Source of the DNA: Auanema rhodensis
Lineage: Eukaryota; Nematoda; Chromadorea; Rhabditida; Rhabditidae
NCBI GenBank assembly: GCA_964057225.1
Contig: CAXKVF010000082.1
Coordinates: 62,001-126,000, forward strand
Direction: 5' to 3'
DNA: 64,000 nt
The notes under the pieces are model-generated. The model saw only the letters and a list, made by a program, of their open reading frames with translations. It did no database searches and was not told the origin of the DNA. A program made the translations under genes and the position numbers. Of this stretch, positions 1-12,800 are shown one piece after another; the first letter of the stretch is position 1, and every line of letters begins with the position of its first letter.

Positions 1-18
1 TTCACGTAAATTTCAAAG

Positions 19-33
19 TCATGGTTACCATGA
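19..33. other. 7-bp inverted repeat with 1-nt centre (monomer positions 19-33)
   Basis: TCATGGT and ACCATGA flank a single T, a near-perfect dyad present in almost every monomer. Copies with C33 keep 6-bp arms. Copies with C22 or T24 (a minority, in zones C and D) break the dyad. Such short dyads can extrude as cruciforms or serve as binding sites for dimeric proteins. Dyad enrichment is reported for centromeric satellites that lack CENP-B boxes. The symmetry is seen directly; any function is inference. Confidence 0.75.
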
Positions 34-42
34 AGCAATATC

Positions 43-95
43 AATAAAAATTTGTTTTTAGACTAATATGGACATGGGGAATCTAATTTTGAAAA
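43..95. other. A-tract/T-tract segment of the monomer
   Basis: A five-base A run (46-50), a five-base T run (55-59) and TTTTGAAAA (87-95, itself an inverted repeat) occur within one half of the unit. Tracts like these often give intrinsic curvature or rotational nucleosome positioning. Base changes at 46-50 (C47, C48, G46, T46, T50) are among the most useful HOR markers, so this tract varies rather than being strictly kept. Confidence 0.5.
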
Positions 96-111
96 CCGCA
101 TCTCTTTATCT

Positions 112-121
112 TTCACGTGAA
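112..121. other. TTCACGTGAA palindrome (E-box/G-box core)
   Basis: A perfect 10-bp palindrome centred on CACGTG at monomer positions 112-121, present in nearly all monomers. CACGTG is the core recognised by bHLH proteins (E-box) and by plant bZIP/bHLH factors (G-box). The same bases form the left part of a degenerate CENP-B-box-like string at 112-126. At this density (one per 176 bp) the array could titrate such factors, but no binding can be shown from sequence. Confidence 0.7.
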
Positions 122-137
122 GCGAGTTACATACCAA

Positions 138-155
138 GTGCACATCACGTGTACA
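138..155. other. Run of three 6-bp palindromes including a second CACGTG
   Basis: GTGCAC (138-143), CACGTG (146-151) and TGTACA (150-155) lie within 18 bp. Bases 144-151 read ATCACGTG, which fits RTCACRTG, the budding-yeast CDEI element bound by Cbf1; this is a resemblance only, since CDEI is known from point centromeres. Zone A copies with A143 lose GTGCAC. Zone C and D copies with C151 and A154 lose both CACGTG and TGTACA. Confidence 0.65.
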
Positions 156-175
156 TTTAATTAGCATAAATTAAA
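156..175. other. A/T-only stem-loop, 7-bp arms, 6-nt loop
   Basis: TTTAATT (156-162) and AATTAAA (169-175) are exact inverse complements separated by AGCATA, at the 3' end of every monomer. Copies with C156 (three in zone A) or G168 (four in zone A) alter an arm or the loop. With the dyad at 19-33 of the next unit this places two inverted repeats on either side of the arbitrary monomer boundary. Confidence 0.7.
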
Positions 176-2640
176 GTTCACGTAAATTTCAAAGTCATGG
201 TTACCATGAACCAATATCAATAAAAATTTGTTTTTAGACTAATATGGACATGGGGAATCTAATTTTGAAAACCGCATCTCTTTATCTTTCACGTAAAGCG
301 AGTTACATACCAAGTGCACATCACGTGTACATTTAATTAGCATAAATTAAAGTTCACGTAAATTTCAAAGTCATGGTTACCATGCACCAATATCAATAAA
401 AATTTGTTTTTAGACTAATATGGACATGGGGAATCTAATTTTGAAAACCGCATCTCTTTATCTTTCACGTGAAGCGAGTTACATACCAAGTGCACATCAC
501 GTGTACATTTAATTAGCATAAATTAAAGTTCACGTAAATTTCAAAGTCATGGTTACCATGAACCAATATCAATAAAAATTTGTTTTTAGACTAATATGGA
601 CATGGGGAATCTAATTTTGAAAACCTCATCTCTTTATCTTTCACGTGAAGCGAGTTACATACCAAGTGCACATCACGTGTACATTTAATTAGCATAAATT
701 AAAGTTCACGTAAATTTCAAAGTCATGGTTACCATGCACCAATATCAATAAAAATTTGTTTTTAGACTAATATGGACATGGGGAATCTAATTTTGAAAAC
801 CGCATCTCTTTATCTTTCACGTGAAGCGAGTTACATACCAAGTGCACATCACGTGTACATTTAATTAGCATAAATTAAAGTTCACGTAAATTTCAAAGTC
901 ATGGTTACCATGAACCAATATCAATAAAAATTTGTTTTTAGACTAATATGGACATGGGGAATCTAATTTTGAAAACCGCATCTCTTTATCTTTCACGTGA
1001 AGCGAGTTACATACCAAGTGCACATCACGTGTACATTTAATTAGCATAAATTAAAGTTCACGTAAATTTCAAAGTCATGGTTACCATGCACCAATATCAA
1101 TAAAAATTTGTTTTTAGACTAATATGGACATGGGGAATCTAATTTTGAAAACCGCATCTCTTTATCTTTCACGTGAAGCGAGTTACATACCAAGTGCACA
1201 TCACGTGTACATTTAATTAGCATAAGTTAAAGTTCACGTAAATTTCAAAGTCATGGTTACCATGAACCAATATCAATAAAAATTTGTTTTTAGACTAATA
1301 TGGACATGGGGAATCTAATTTTGAAAACCGCATCTCTTTATCTTTCACGTGAAGCGAGTTACATACCAAGTGCACATCACGTGTACATTTAATTAGCATA
1401 AATTAAAGTTCACGTAAATTTCAAAGTCATGGTTACCATGCACCAATATCAATAAAAATTTGTTTTTAGACTAATATGGACATGGGGAATCTAATTTTGA
1501 AAACCGCATCTCTTTATCTTTCACGTGAAGCGAGTTACATACCAAGTGCACATCACGTGTACATTTAATTAGCATAAATTAAAGTTCACGTAAATTTCAA
1601 AGTCATGGTTACCATGAACCAATATCAATAAAAATTTGTTTTTAGTCTAATATGGACATGGGAAATCTAATTTTGAAAACCGCATCTCTTTATCTTTCAC
1701 GTGAAGCGAGTTACATACCAAGTGCACATCACGTGTACATTTAATTAGCATAAATTAAAGTTCACGTAAATTTCAAAGTCATGGTTACCATGAAGCAATA
1801 TCAATAAAAATTTGTTTTTAGACTAATATGGACATGGGGAATCTAATTTTGAAAACCGCATCTCTTTATCTTTCACGTGAAGCGAGTTACATACCAAGTG
1901 CACATCACGTGTACATTTAATTAGCATAAATTAAAGTTCACGTAAATTTCAAAGTCATGGTTACCATGAACCAATATCAATAAAAATTTGTTTTTAGACT
2001 AATATGGACATGGAGAATCTAATTTTGAAAACCGCATCTCTTTATCTTTCACGTGAAGCGAGTTACATACCAAGTGCACATCACGTGTACATTTAATTAG
2101 CATAAATTAAAGTTCACGTAAATTTCAAAGTCATGGTTACCATGCACCAATATCAATAAAAATTTGTTTTTAGACTAATATGGACATGGGGAATCTAATT
2201 TTGAAAACCGCATCTCTTTATCTTTCACGTGAAGCGAGTTACATACCAAGTGCACATCACGTGTACATTTAATTAGCATAAATTAAAGTTCACGTAAATT
2301 TCAAAGTCATGGTTACCATGCACCAATATCAATAAAAATTTGTTTTTAGACTAATATGGACATGAAGAATCTAATTTTGAAAACCGCATCTCTTTATCTT
2401 TCACGTGAAGCGAGTTACATACCAAGTGCACATCACGTGTACATTTAATTAGCATAAATTAAAGTTCACGTAAATTTCAAAGTCATGGTTACCATGAACC
2501 AATATCAATACAAATTTGTTTTTAGACTAATATGGACATGGAGAATCTAATTTTGAAAACCGCATCTCTTTATCTTTCACGTGAAGCGAGTTACATACCA
2601 AGTGCACATCACGTGTACATTTAATTAGCATAAATTAAAG

Positions 2641-4752
2641 TTCACGTAAATTTCAAAGTCATGGTTACCATGAACCAATATCAATACAAATTTGTTTTTA
2701 GACTAATATGGACATGGGGAATCTAATTTTGAAAACCGCATCTCTTTATCTTTCACGTGAAGCGAGTTACATACCAAGTGCACATCACGTGTACATTTAA
2801 TTAGCATAAATTAAAGTTCACGTAAATTTCAAAGTCATGGTTACCATGCACCAATATCAATAAAATTTTGTTTTTAGACTAATATGGACATGGGGAATCT
2901 AATTTTGAAAACCGCATCTCTTTATCTTTCACGTGAAGCGAGTTACATACCAAGTGCACATCACGTGTACATTTAATTAGCATAAATTAAAGTTCACGTA
3001 AATTTCAAAGTTATGGTTACCATGCACCAATATCAATGAAAATTTGTTTTTAGACTAATATGGACATGGGGAATCTAATTTTGAAAACCGCATCTCTTTA
3101 TCTTTCACGTGAAGCGAGTTACATACCAAGTGCACATCACGTGTACATTTAATTAGCATAAATTAAAGTTCACGTAAATTTCAAAGTCATGGTTACCATG
3201 AACCAATATCAATAAAAATTTGTTTTTAGACTAATATGGACATGGAAAATCTAATTTTGAAAACCGCATCTCTTTATCTTTCACGTGAAGCGAGTTACAT
3301 ACCAAGTGCACATCACGTGTACATTTAATTAGCATAAATTAAAGTTCACGTAAATTTCAAAGTCATGGTTACCATGCACCAATATCAATAAAAATTTGTT
3401 TTTAGACTAATATGGACATGGGGAATCTAATTTTGAAAACCGCATCTCTTTATCTTTCACGTGAAGCGAGTTACATACCAAGTGCACATCACGTGTACAT
3501 TTAATTAGCATAAATTAAAGTTCACGTAAATTTCAAAGTCATGGTTACCATGCACCAATATCAATAAAAATTTGTTTTTAGACTAATATGGACATGAAGA
3601 ATCTAATTTTGAAAACCGCATCTCTTTATCTTTCACGTGAAGCGAGTTACATACCAAGTGCACATCACGTGTACATTTAATTAGCATAAATTAAAGTTCA
3701 CGTAAATTTCAAAGTCATGGTTACCATGAACCAATATCAATACAAATTTGTTTTTAGACTAATATGGACATGGGGAATCTAATTTTGAAAACCGCATCTC
3801 TTTATCTTTCACGTGAAGCGAGTTACATACCAAGTGCACATCACGTGTACATTTAATTAGCATAAATTAAAGTTCACGTAAATTTCAAAGTCATGGTTAC
3901 CATGCACCAATATCAATAAAATTTTGTTTTTAGACTAATATGGACATGGGGAATCTAATTTTGAAAACCGCATCTCTTTATCTTTCACGTGAAGCGAGTT
4001 ACATACCAAGTGCACATCACGTGTACATTTAATTAGCATAAATTAAAGTTCACGTAAATTTCAAAGTTATGGTTACCATGCACCAATATCAATGAAAATT
4101 TGTTTTTAGACTAATATGGACATGGGGAATCTAATTTTGAAAACCGCATCTCTTTATCTTTCACGTGAAGCGAGTTACATACCAAGTGCACATCACGTGT
4201 ACATTTAATTAGCATAAATTAAAGTTCACGTAAATTTCAAAGTCATGGTTACCATGAACCAATATCAATAAAAATTTGTTTTTAGACTAATATGGACATG
4301 GAAAATCTAATTTTGAAAACCGCATCTCTTTATCTTTCACGTGAAGCGAGTTACATACCAAGTGCACATCACGTGTACATTTAATTAGCATAAATTAAAG
4401 TTCACGTAAATTTCAAAGTCATGGTTACCATGCACCAATATCAATAAAAATTTGTTTTTAGACTAATATGGACATGGGGAATCTAATTTTGAAAACCGCA
4501 TCTCTTTATCTTTCACGTGAAGCGAGTTACATACCAAGTGCACATCACGTGTACATTTAATTAGCATAAATTAAAGTTCACGTAAATTTCAAAGTCATGG
4601 TTACCATGCACCAATATCAATAAAAATTTGTTTTTAGACTAATATGGACATGAAGAATCTAATTTTGAAAACCGCATCTCTTTATCTTTCACGTGAAGCG
4701 AGTTACATACCAAGTGCACATCACGTGTACATTTAATTAGCATAAATTAAAG
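2641..4752 (+). repeat. Tandem duplication of a 6-monomer (1056-bp) unit
   Basis: 2641..3696 and 3697..4752 carry the same six types in order: C47; T50; T20 with G46; A78A79; C33; C33 with A77A78. The corresponding part of A2 (10561..11616) holds the unit once. This is a copy-number difference between otherwise matching blocks. Confidence 0.85.
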
Positions 4753-6512
4753 TTCACGTAAATTTCAAAGTCATGGTTACCATGAACCAATATCAATACA
4801 AATTTGTTTTTAGACTAATATGGACATGGAGAATCTAATTTTGAAAACCGCATCTTTTTATCTTTCACGTGAAGCGAGTTACATACCAAGTGCACATCAC
4901 GTGTACATTTAATTAGCATAAATTAAAGTTCACGTAAATTTCAAAGTCATGGTTACCATGCACCAATATCAATAAAAATTTGTTCTTAGACTAATATGGA
5001 CATGAAGAATCTAATTTTGAAAACCGCATCTCTTTATCTTTCACGTGAAGCGAGTTACATACCAAGTGCACATCACGTGTACATTTAATTAGCATAAATT
5101 AAAGTTCACGTAAATTTCAAAGTCATGGTTACCATGAACCAATATCAATACAAATTTGTTTTTAGACTAATATGGACATGGGGAATCTAATTTTGAAAAC
5201 CGCATCTCTTTATCTTTCACGTGAAGCGAGTTACATACCAAGTGCACATCACGTGTACATTTAATTAGCATAAATTAAAGTTCACGTAAATTTCAAAGTC
5301 ATGGTTACCATGCACCAATATCAATAAAATTTTGTTTTTAGACTAATATGGACATGGGGAATCTAATTTTGAAAACCGCATCTCTTTATCTTTCACGTGA
5401 AGCGAGTTACATACCAAGTGCACATCACGTGTACATTTAATTAGCATAAATTAAAGTTCACGTAAATTTCAAAGTCATGGTTACCATGCACCAATATCAA
5501 TGAAAATTTGTTTTTAGACTAATATGGACATGGGGAATCTAATTTTGAAAACCGCATCTCTTTATCTTTCACGTGAAGCGAGTTACATACCAAGTGCACA
5601 TCACGTGTACATTTAATTAGCATAAATTAAAGTTCACGTAAATTTCAAAGTCATGGTTACCATGAACCAATATCAATACAAATTTGTTTTTAGACTAATA
5701 TGGACATGGAGAATCTAATTTTGAAAACCGCATCTCTTTATCTTTCACGTGAAGCGAGTTACATACCAAGTGCACATCACGTGTACATTTAATTAGCATA
5801 AATTAAAGTTCACGTAAATTTCAAAGTCATGGTTAACATGCACCAATATCAATAAAAATTTGTTTTTAGACTAATATGGACATGAAGAATCTAATTTTGA
5901 AAACCGCATCTCTTTATCTTTCACGTGAAGCGAGTTACATACCAAGTGCACATCACGTGTACATTTAATTAGCATAAATTAAAGTTCACGTAAATTTCAA
6001 AGTCATGGTTACCATGAACCAATATCAATACAAATTTGTTTTTAGACTAATATGGACATGGGGAATCTAATTTTGAAAACCGCATCTCTTTATCTTTCAC
6101 GTGAAGCGAGTTACATACCAAGTGCACATCACGTGTACATTTAATTAGCATAAATTAAAGTTCACGTAAATTTCAAAGTCATGGTTACCATGCACCAATA
6201 TCAATAAAATTTTGTTTTTAGACTAATATGGACATGGGGAATCTAATTTTGAAAACCGCATCTCTTTATCTTTCACGTGAAGCGAGTTACATACCAAGTG
6301 CACATCACGTGTACATTTAATTAGCATAAATTAAAGTTCACGTAAATTTCAAAGTCATGGTTACCATGCACCAATATCAATGAAAATTTGTTTTTAGACT
6401 AATATGGACATGGGGAATCTAATTTTGAAAACCGCATCTCTTTATCTTTCACGTGAAGCGAGTTACATACCAAGTGCACATCACGTGTACATTTAATTAG
6501 CATGAATTAAAG
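4753..6512 (+). repeat. Tandem duplication of a 5-monomer (880-bp) unit, A1 copy
   Basis: 4753..5632 and 5633..6512 repeat the order C47/A78; A77A78; C47; T50; G46. Private changes separate the halves: T104 at 4856 and C56 near 4985 in the first, A28 near 5836 and G168 near 6504 in the second. The same pair, with most of the same private changes, occurs at 11617..13376, so the 5-mer doubled before the A1/A2 block was copied. Confidence 0.8.
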
Positions 6513-7744
6513 TTCACGTAAATTTCAAAGTCATGGTTACCATGCACCAATATCAATAAAATTTTGTTTTTAGACTAATATGGACATGGGGAATCTAATT
6601 TTGAAAACAGCATCTCTTCATCTTTCACGTGAAGCGAGTTACATACCAAGTGCAAATCACGTGTACATTTAATTAGCATAAATTAAAGTTCACGTAAATT
6701 TCAAAGTCATGGTTACCATGAACCAATATCAATACAAATTTGTTTTTAGACTAATATGGACATGGGGAATCTAATTATGAAAACCGCATCTCTTTATCTT
6801 TCACGTGAAGCGAGTTACATACCAAGTGCAAATCACGTGTACATTTAATTAGCATAAATTAAAGTTCACGTAAATTTCAAAGTCATGGTTACCATGAACC
6901 AATATCAATACAAATTTGTTTTTAGACTAATATGGACATGGGGAATCTAATTTTGAAAACAGCATCTCTTCATCTTTCACGTGAAGCGAGTTACATACCA
7001 AGTGCAAATCACGTGTACATTTAATTAGCATAAATTAAAGTTCACGTAAATTTCAAAGTCATGGTTACCATGCACCAATATCAATGAAAATTTGTTTTTA
7101 GACTAATATGGACATGGGGAATCTAATTTTGAAAACCGCATCTCTTTATCTTTCACGTGAAGCGAGTTACATACCAAGTGCACATCACGTGTACATTTAA
7201 TTAGCATGAATTAAAGTTCACGTAAATTTCAAAGTCATGGTTACCATGCACCAATATCAATAAAATTTTGTTTTTAGACTAATATGGACATGGGGAATCT
7301 AATTTTGAAAACAGCATCTCTTCATCTTTCACGTGAAGCGAGTTACATACCAAGTGCAAATCACGTGTACATTTAATTAGCATAAATTAAAGTTCACGTA
7401 AATTTCAAAGTCATGGTTACCATGAACCAATATCAATACAAATTTGTTTTTAGACTAATATGGACATGGGGAATCTAATTATGAAAACCGCATCTCTTTA
7501 TCTTTCACGTGAAGCGAGTTACATACCAAGTGCAAATCACGTGTACATTTAATTAGCATAAATTAAAGTTCACGTAAATTTCAAAGTCATGGTTACCATG
7601 AACCAATATCAATACAAATTTGTTTTTAGACTAATATGGACATGGGGAATCTAATTTTGAAAACCGCATCTCTTTATCTTTCACGTGAAGCGAGTTACAT
7701 ACCAAGTGCACATCACGTGTACACTTAATTAGCATAAATTAAAG
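6337..7744 (+). repeat. 4-monomer (704-bp) tandem unit with A97/A143 markers
   Basis: 6337..7040 and 7041..7744 each run G46+G168; T50 with A97, C107 and A143; C47 with A89 and A143; C47. The last monomer differs between the two: the first has A97/C107/A143, the second lacks them and has C156. A97, C107 and A143 travel together in one subfamily. It overlaps the preceding 5-mer by one monomer, so the assignment of that boundary is arbitrary. Confidence 0.7.
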
Positions 7745-9856
7745 TTCACGTAAATTTCAAAGTCATGGTTACCATGCACCAATATCAATAAAAATTTGTT
7801 TTTAGACTAATATGGACATGGGGAATCTAATTTTGAAAACCGCATCTCTTTATCTTTCACGTGAAGCGAGTTACATACCAAGTGCACATCACGTGTACAT
7901 TTAATTAGCATAAATTAAAGTTCACGTAAATTTCAAAGTCATGGTTACCATGAAGCAATATCAATAAAAATTTGTTTTTAGACTAATATGGACATGGGGA
8001 ATCTAATTATGAAAACCGCATCTCTTTATCTTTCACGTGAAGCGAGTTACATACCAAGTGCAAATCACGTGTACATTTAATTAGCATAAATTAAAGTTCA
8101 CGTAAATTTCAAAGTCATGGTTACCATGAACCAATATCAATACAAATTTGTTTTTAGACTAATATGGACATGGGGAATCTAATTTTGAAAACCGCATCTC
8201 TTTATCTTTCACGTGAAGCGAGTTACATACCAAGTGCACATCACGTGTACATTTAATTAGCATAAATTAAAGTTCACGTAAATTTCAAAGTCATGGTTAC
8301 CATGAACCAATATCAATAAAAATTTGTTTTTAGTCTAATATGGACATGGGAAATCTAATTTTGAAAACCGCATCTCTTTATCTTTCACGTGAAGCGAGTT
8401 ACATACCAAGTGCACATCACGTGTACATTTAATTAGCATAAATTAAAGTTCACGTAAATTTCAAAGTCATGGTTACCATGAAGCAATATCAATAAAAATT
8501 TGTTTTTAGACTAATATGGACATGGGGAATCTAATTTTGAAAACCGCATCTCTTTATCTTTCACGTGAAGCGAGTTACATACCAAGTGCACATCACGTGT
8601 ACATTTAATTAGCATAAATTAAAGTTCACGTAAATTTCAAAGTCATGGTTACCATGAACCAATATCAATACAAATTTGTTTTTAGACTAATATGGACATG
8701 GGGAATCTAATTATGAAAACCGCATCTCTTTATCTTTCACGTGAAGCGAGTTACATACCAAGTGCAAATCACGTGTACATTTAATTAGCATAAATTAAAG
8801 TTCACGTAAATTTCAAAGTCATGGTTACCATGAACCAATATCAATACAAATTTGTTTTTAGACTAATATGGACATGGGGAATCTAATTTTGAAAACCGCA
8901 TCTCTTTATCTTTCACGTGAAGCGAGTTACATACCAAGTGCACATCACGTGTACACTTAATTAGCATAAATTAAAGTTCACGTAAATTTCAAAGTCATGG
9001 TTACCATGCACCAATATCAATAAAAATTTGTTTTTAGACTAATATGGACATGGGGAATCTAATTTTGAAAACCGCATCTCTTTATCTTTCACGTGAAGCG
9101 AGTTACATACCAAGTGCACATCACGTGTACATTTAATTAGCATAAATTAAAGTTCACGTAAATTTCAAAGTCATGGTTACCATGAAGCAATATCAATAAA
9201 AATTTGTTTTTAGACTAATATGGACATGGGGAATCTAATTATGAAAACCGCATCTCTTTATCTTTCACGTGAAGCGAGTTACATACCAAGTGCAAATCAC
9301 GTGTACATTTAATTAGCATAAATTAAAGTTCACGTAAATTTCAAAGTCATGGTTACCATGAACCAATATCAATACAAATTTGTTTTTAGACTAATATGGA
9401 CATGGGGAATCTAATTTTGAAAACCGCATCTCTTTATCTTTCACGTGAAGCGAGTTACATACCAAGTGCACATCACGTGTACATTTAATTAGCATAAATT
9501 AAAGTTCACGTAAATTTCAAAGTCATGGTTACCATGAACCAATATCAATAAAAATTTGTTTTTAGTCTAATATGGACATGGGAAATCTAATTTTGAAAAC
9601 CGCATCTCTTTATCTTTCACGTGAAGCGAGTTACATACCAAGTGCACATCACGTGTACATTTAATTAGCATAAATTAAAGTTCACGTAAATTTCAAAGTC
9701 ATGGTTACCATGAAGCAATATCAATAAAAATTTGTTTTTAGACTAATATGGACATGGGGAATCTAATTTTGAAAACCGCATCTCTTTATCTTTCACGTGA
9801 AGCGAGTTACATACCAAGTGCACATCACGTGTACATTTAATTAGCATAAATTAAAG
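7393..9856 (+). repeat. Tandem duplication of a 7-monomer (1232-bp) unit
   Basis: 7393..8624 and 8625..9856 share the order C47/A89/A143; C47/C156; C33; G35/A89/A143; C47; T62/A79; G35. I saw no difference between the two in a by-eye comparison of marker sites. The unit straddles the junction between A1 and A2. Its T62/A79 monomer (9505 in the second copy) is also the first monomer of block A2, which suggests A1 and A2 were joined by recombination at this type of monomer. Confidence 0.85.
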
Positions 9857-12800
9857 TTCACGTAAATTTCAAAGTCATGGTTACCATGAACCAATATCAA
9901 TAAAAATTTGTTTTTAGACTAATATTGACATGGAGAATCTAATTTTGAAAACCGCATCTCTTTATCTTTCACGTGAAGCGAGTTACATACCAAGTGCACA
10001 TCACGTGTACATTTAATTAGCATAAATTAAAGTTCACGTAAATTTCAAAGTCATGGTTACCATGCACCAATATCAATAAAAATTTGTTTTTAGACTAATA
10101 TGGACATGGGGAATCTAATTTTGAAAACCGCATCTCTTTATCTTTCACGTGAAGCGAGTTACATACCAAGTGCACATCACGTGTACATTTAATTAGCATA
10201 AATTAAAGTTCACGTAAATTTCAAAGTCATGGTTACCATGCACCAATATCAATAAAAATTTGTTTTTAGACTAATATGGACATGAAGAATCTAATTTTGA
10301 AAACCGCATCTCTTTATCTTTCACGTGAAGCGAGTTACATACCAAGTGCACATCACGTGTACATTTAATTAGCATAAATTAAAGTTCACGTAAATTTCAA
10401 AGTCATGGTTACCATGAACCAATATCAATACAAATTTGTTTTTAGACTAATATGGACATGGAGAATCTAATTTTGAAAACCGCATCTCTTTATCTTTCAC
10501 GTGAAGCGAGTTACATACCAAGTGCACATCACGTGTACATTTAATTAGCATAAATTAAAGTTCACGTAAATTTCAAAGTCATGGTTACCATGAACCAATA
10601 TCAATACAAATTTGTTTTTAGACTAATATGGACATGGGGAATCTAATTTTGAAAACCGCATCTCTTTATCTTTCACGTGAAGCGAGTTACATACCAAGTG
10701 CACATCACGTGTACATTTAATTAGCATAAATTAAAGTTCACGTAAATTTCAAAGTCATGGTTACCATGCACCAATATCAATAAAATTTTGTTTTTAGACT
10801 AATATGGACATGGGGAATCTAATTTTGAAAACCGCATCTCTTTATCTTTCACGTGAAGCGAGTTACATACCAAGTGCACATCACGTGTACATTTAATTAG
10901 CATAAATTAAAGTTCACGTAAATTTCAAAGTTATGGTTACCATGCACCAATATCAATGAAAATTTGTTTTTAGACTAATATGGACATGGGGAATCTAATT
11001 TTGAAAACCGCATCTCTTTATCTTTCACGTGAAGCGAGTTACATACCAAGTGCACATCACGTGTACATTTAATTAGCATAAATTAAAGTTCACGTAAATT
11101 TCAAAGTCATGGTTACCATGAACCAATATCAATAAAAATTTGTTTTTAGACTAATATGGACATGGAAAATCTAATTTTGAAAACCGCATCTCTTTATCTT
11201 TCACGTGAAGCGAGTTACATACCAAGTGCACATCACGTGTACATTTAATTAGCATAAATTAAAGTTCACGTAAATTTCAAAGTCATGGTTACCATGCACC
11301 AATATCAATAAAAATTTGTTTTTAGACTAATATGGACATGGGGAATCTAATTTTGAAAACCGCATCTCTTTATCTTTCACGTGAAGCGAGTTACATACCA
11401 AGTGCACATCACGTGTACATTTAATTAGCATAAATTAAAGTTCACGTAAATTTCAAAGTCATGGTTACCATGCACCAATATCAATAAAAATTTGTTTTTA
11501 GACTAATATGGACATGAAGAATCTAATTTTGAAAACCGCATCTCTTTATCTTTCACGTGAAGCGAGTTACATACCAAGTGCACATCACGTGTACATTTAA
11601 TTAGCATAAATTAAAGTTCACGTAAATTTCAAAGTCATGGTTACCATGAACCAATATCAATACAAATTTGTTTTTAGACTAATATGGACATGGAGAATCT
11701 AATTTTGAAAACCGCATCTCTTTATCTTTCACGTGAAGCGAGTTACATACCAAGTGCACATCACGTGTACATTTAATTAGCATAAATTAAAGTTCACGTA
11801 AATTTCAAAGTCATGGTTACCATGCACCAATATCAATAAAAATTTGTTCTTAGACTAATATGGACATGAAGAATCTAATTTTGAAAACCGCATCTCTTTA
11901 TCTTTCACGTGAAGCGAGTTACATACCAAGTGCACATCACGTGTACATTTAATTAGCATAAATTAAAGTTCACGTAAATTTCAAAGTCATGGTTACCATG
12001 AACCAATATCAATACAAATTTGTTTTTAGACTAATATGGACATGGGGAATCTAATTTTGAAAACCGCATCTCTTTATCTTTCACGTGAAGCGAGTTACAT
12101 ACCAAGTGCACATCACGTGTACATTTAATTAGCATAAATTAAAGTTCACGTAAATTTCAAAGTCATGGTTACCATGCACCAATATCAATAAAATTTTGTT
12201 TTTAGACTAATATGGACATGGGGAATCTAATTTTGAAAACCGCATCTCTTTATCTTTCACGTGAAGCGAGTTACATACCAAGTGCACATCACGTGTACAT
12301 TTAATTAGCATAAATTAAAGTTCACGTAAATTTCAAAGTCATGGTTACCATGCACCAATATCAATGAAAATTTGTTTTTAGACTAATATGGACATGGGGA
12401 ATCTAATTTTGAAAACCGCATCTCTTTATCTTTCACGTGAAGCGAGTTACATACCAAGTGCACATCACGTGTACATTTAATTAGCATAAATTAAAGTTCA
12501 CGTAAATTTCAAAGTCATGGTTACCATGAACCAATATCAATACAAATTTGTTTTTAGACTAATATGGACATGGAGAATCTAATTTTGAAAACCGCATCTC
12601 TTTATCTTTCACGTGAAGCGAGTTACATACCAAGTGCACATCACGTGTACATTTAATTAGCATAAATTAAAGTTCACGTAAATTTCAAAGTCATGGTTAA
12701 CATGCACCAATATCAATAAAAATTTGTTTTTAGACTAATATGGACATGAAGAATCTAATTTTGAAAACCGCATCTCTTTATCTTTCACGTGAAGCGAGTT

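Larger units (their letters stand above)
1..176 (+). repeat. Reference monomer (monomer 1), anatomy of the unit
   Basis: This copy defines the position numbering used in all other entries. The consensus has 56 G/C in 176 bases and five CpG sites (5-6, 97-98, 116-117, 123-124, 148-149), three of them inside CACGT. A- and T-rich tracts occupy 43-60 and 85-95. Variation between copies concentrates at positions 33/35 (A33, C33 or G35), 46-50 and 76-80, with further diagnostic sites at 7, 11, 22, 24, 88, 99, 107, 136, 143, 151 and 154. Segments 111-122 and 127-135 hardly vary. Because 176 is not a multiple of 3, the reading frame shifts at each unit, which argues against coding. Confidence 0.95.
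1..1584 (+). repeat. Zone A, proximal part: dimeric alternation of A33 and C33 monomers
   Basis: Nine monomers. After a G35 copy at 1, A33 and C33 types alternate from 177 to 1584, giving a 352-bp two-monomer period. Private changes (position 119 in monomer 177, T98 in monomer 529, G169 near 1226) show the dimers are not all identical. The array continues beyond the left edge of the window. Confidence 0.75.
1585..7744 (+). repeat. Zone A block A1, 35 monomers
   Basis: Begins with the T62/A79 monomer (1585) followed by G35, A78, C33 and A77A78 types. It runs through the marker series C47, T50, G46, A78A79 and then monomers carrying A97, C107, A143, A89 and G168. The same ordered series recurs at 9505..14608. 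The offset is 7920 bp (45 monomers) over the first part and 6864 bp (39 monomers) over the second, so this copy contains six more monomers. The extra unit is the tandem 6-mer at 2641..4752. Confidence 0.85.

Noticed and set aside
112-126. True CENP-B box
   Set aside because: The ordinary monomer has TTCA instead of TTCG and CGAG instead of CGGG. A seven-of-nine match is not rarer than chance, so no box is annotated.
112-151. CACGTG motifs as gene promoters
   Set aside because: There is no gene in the window to regulate, and the motif is present about 700 times simply because it is in the monomer. It is kept only as a structural or binding candidate.
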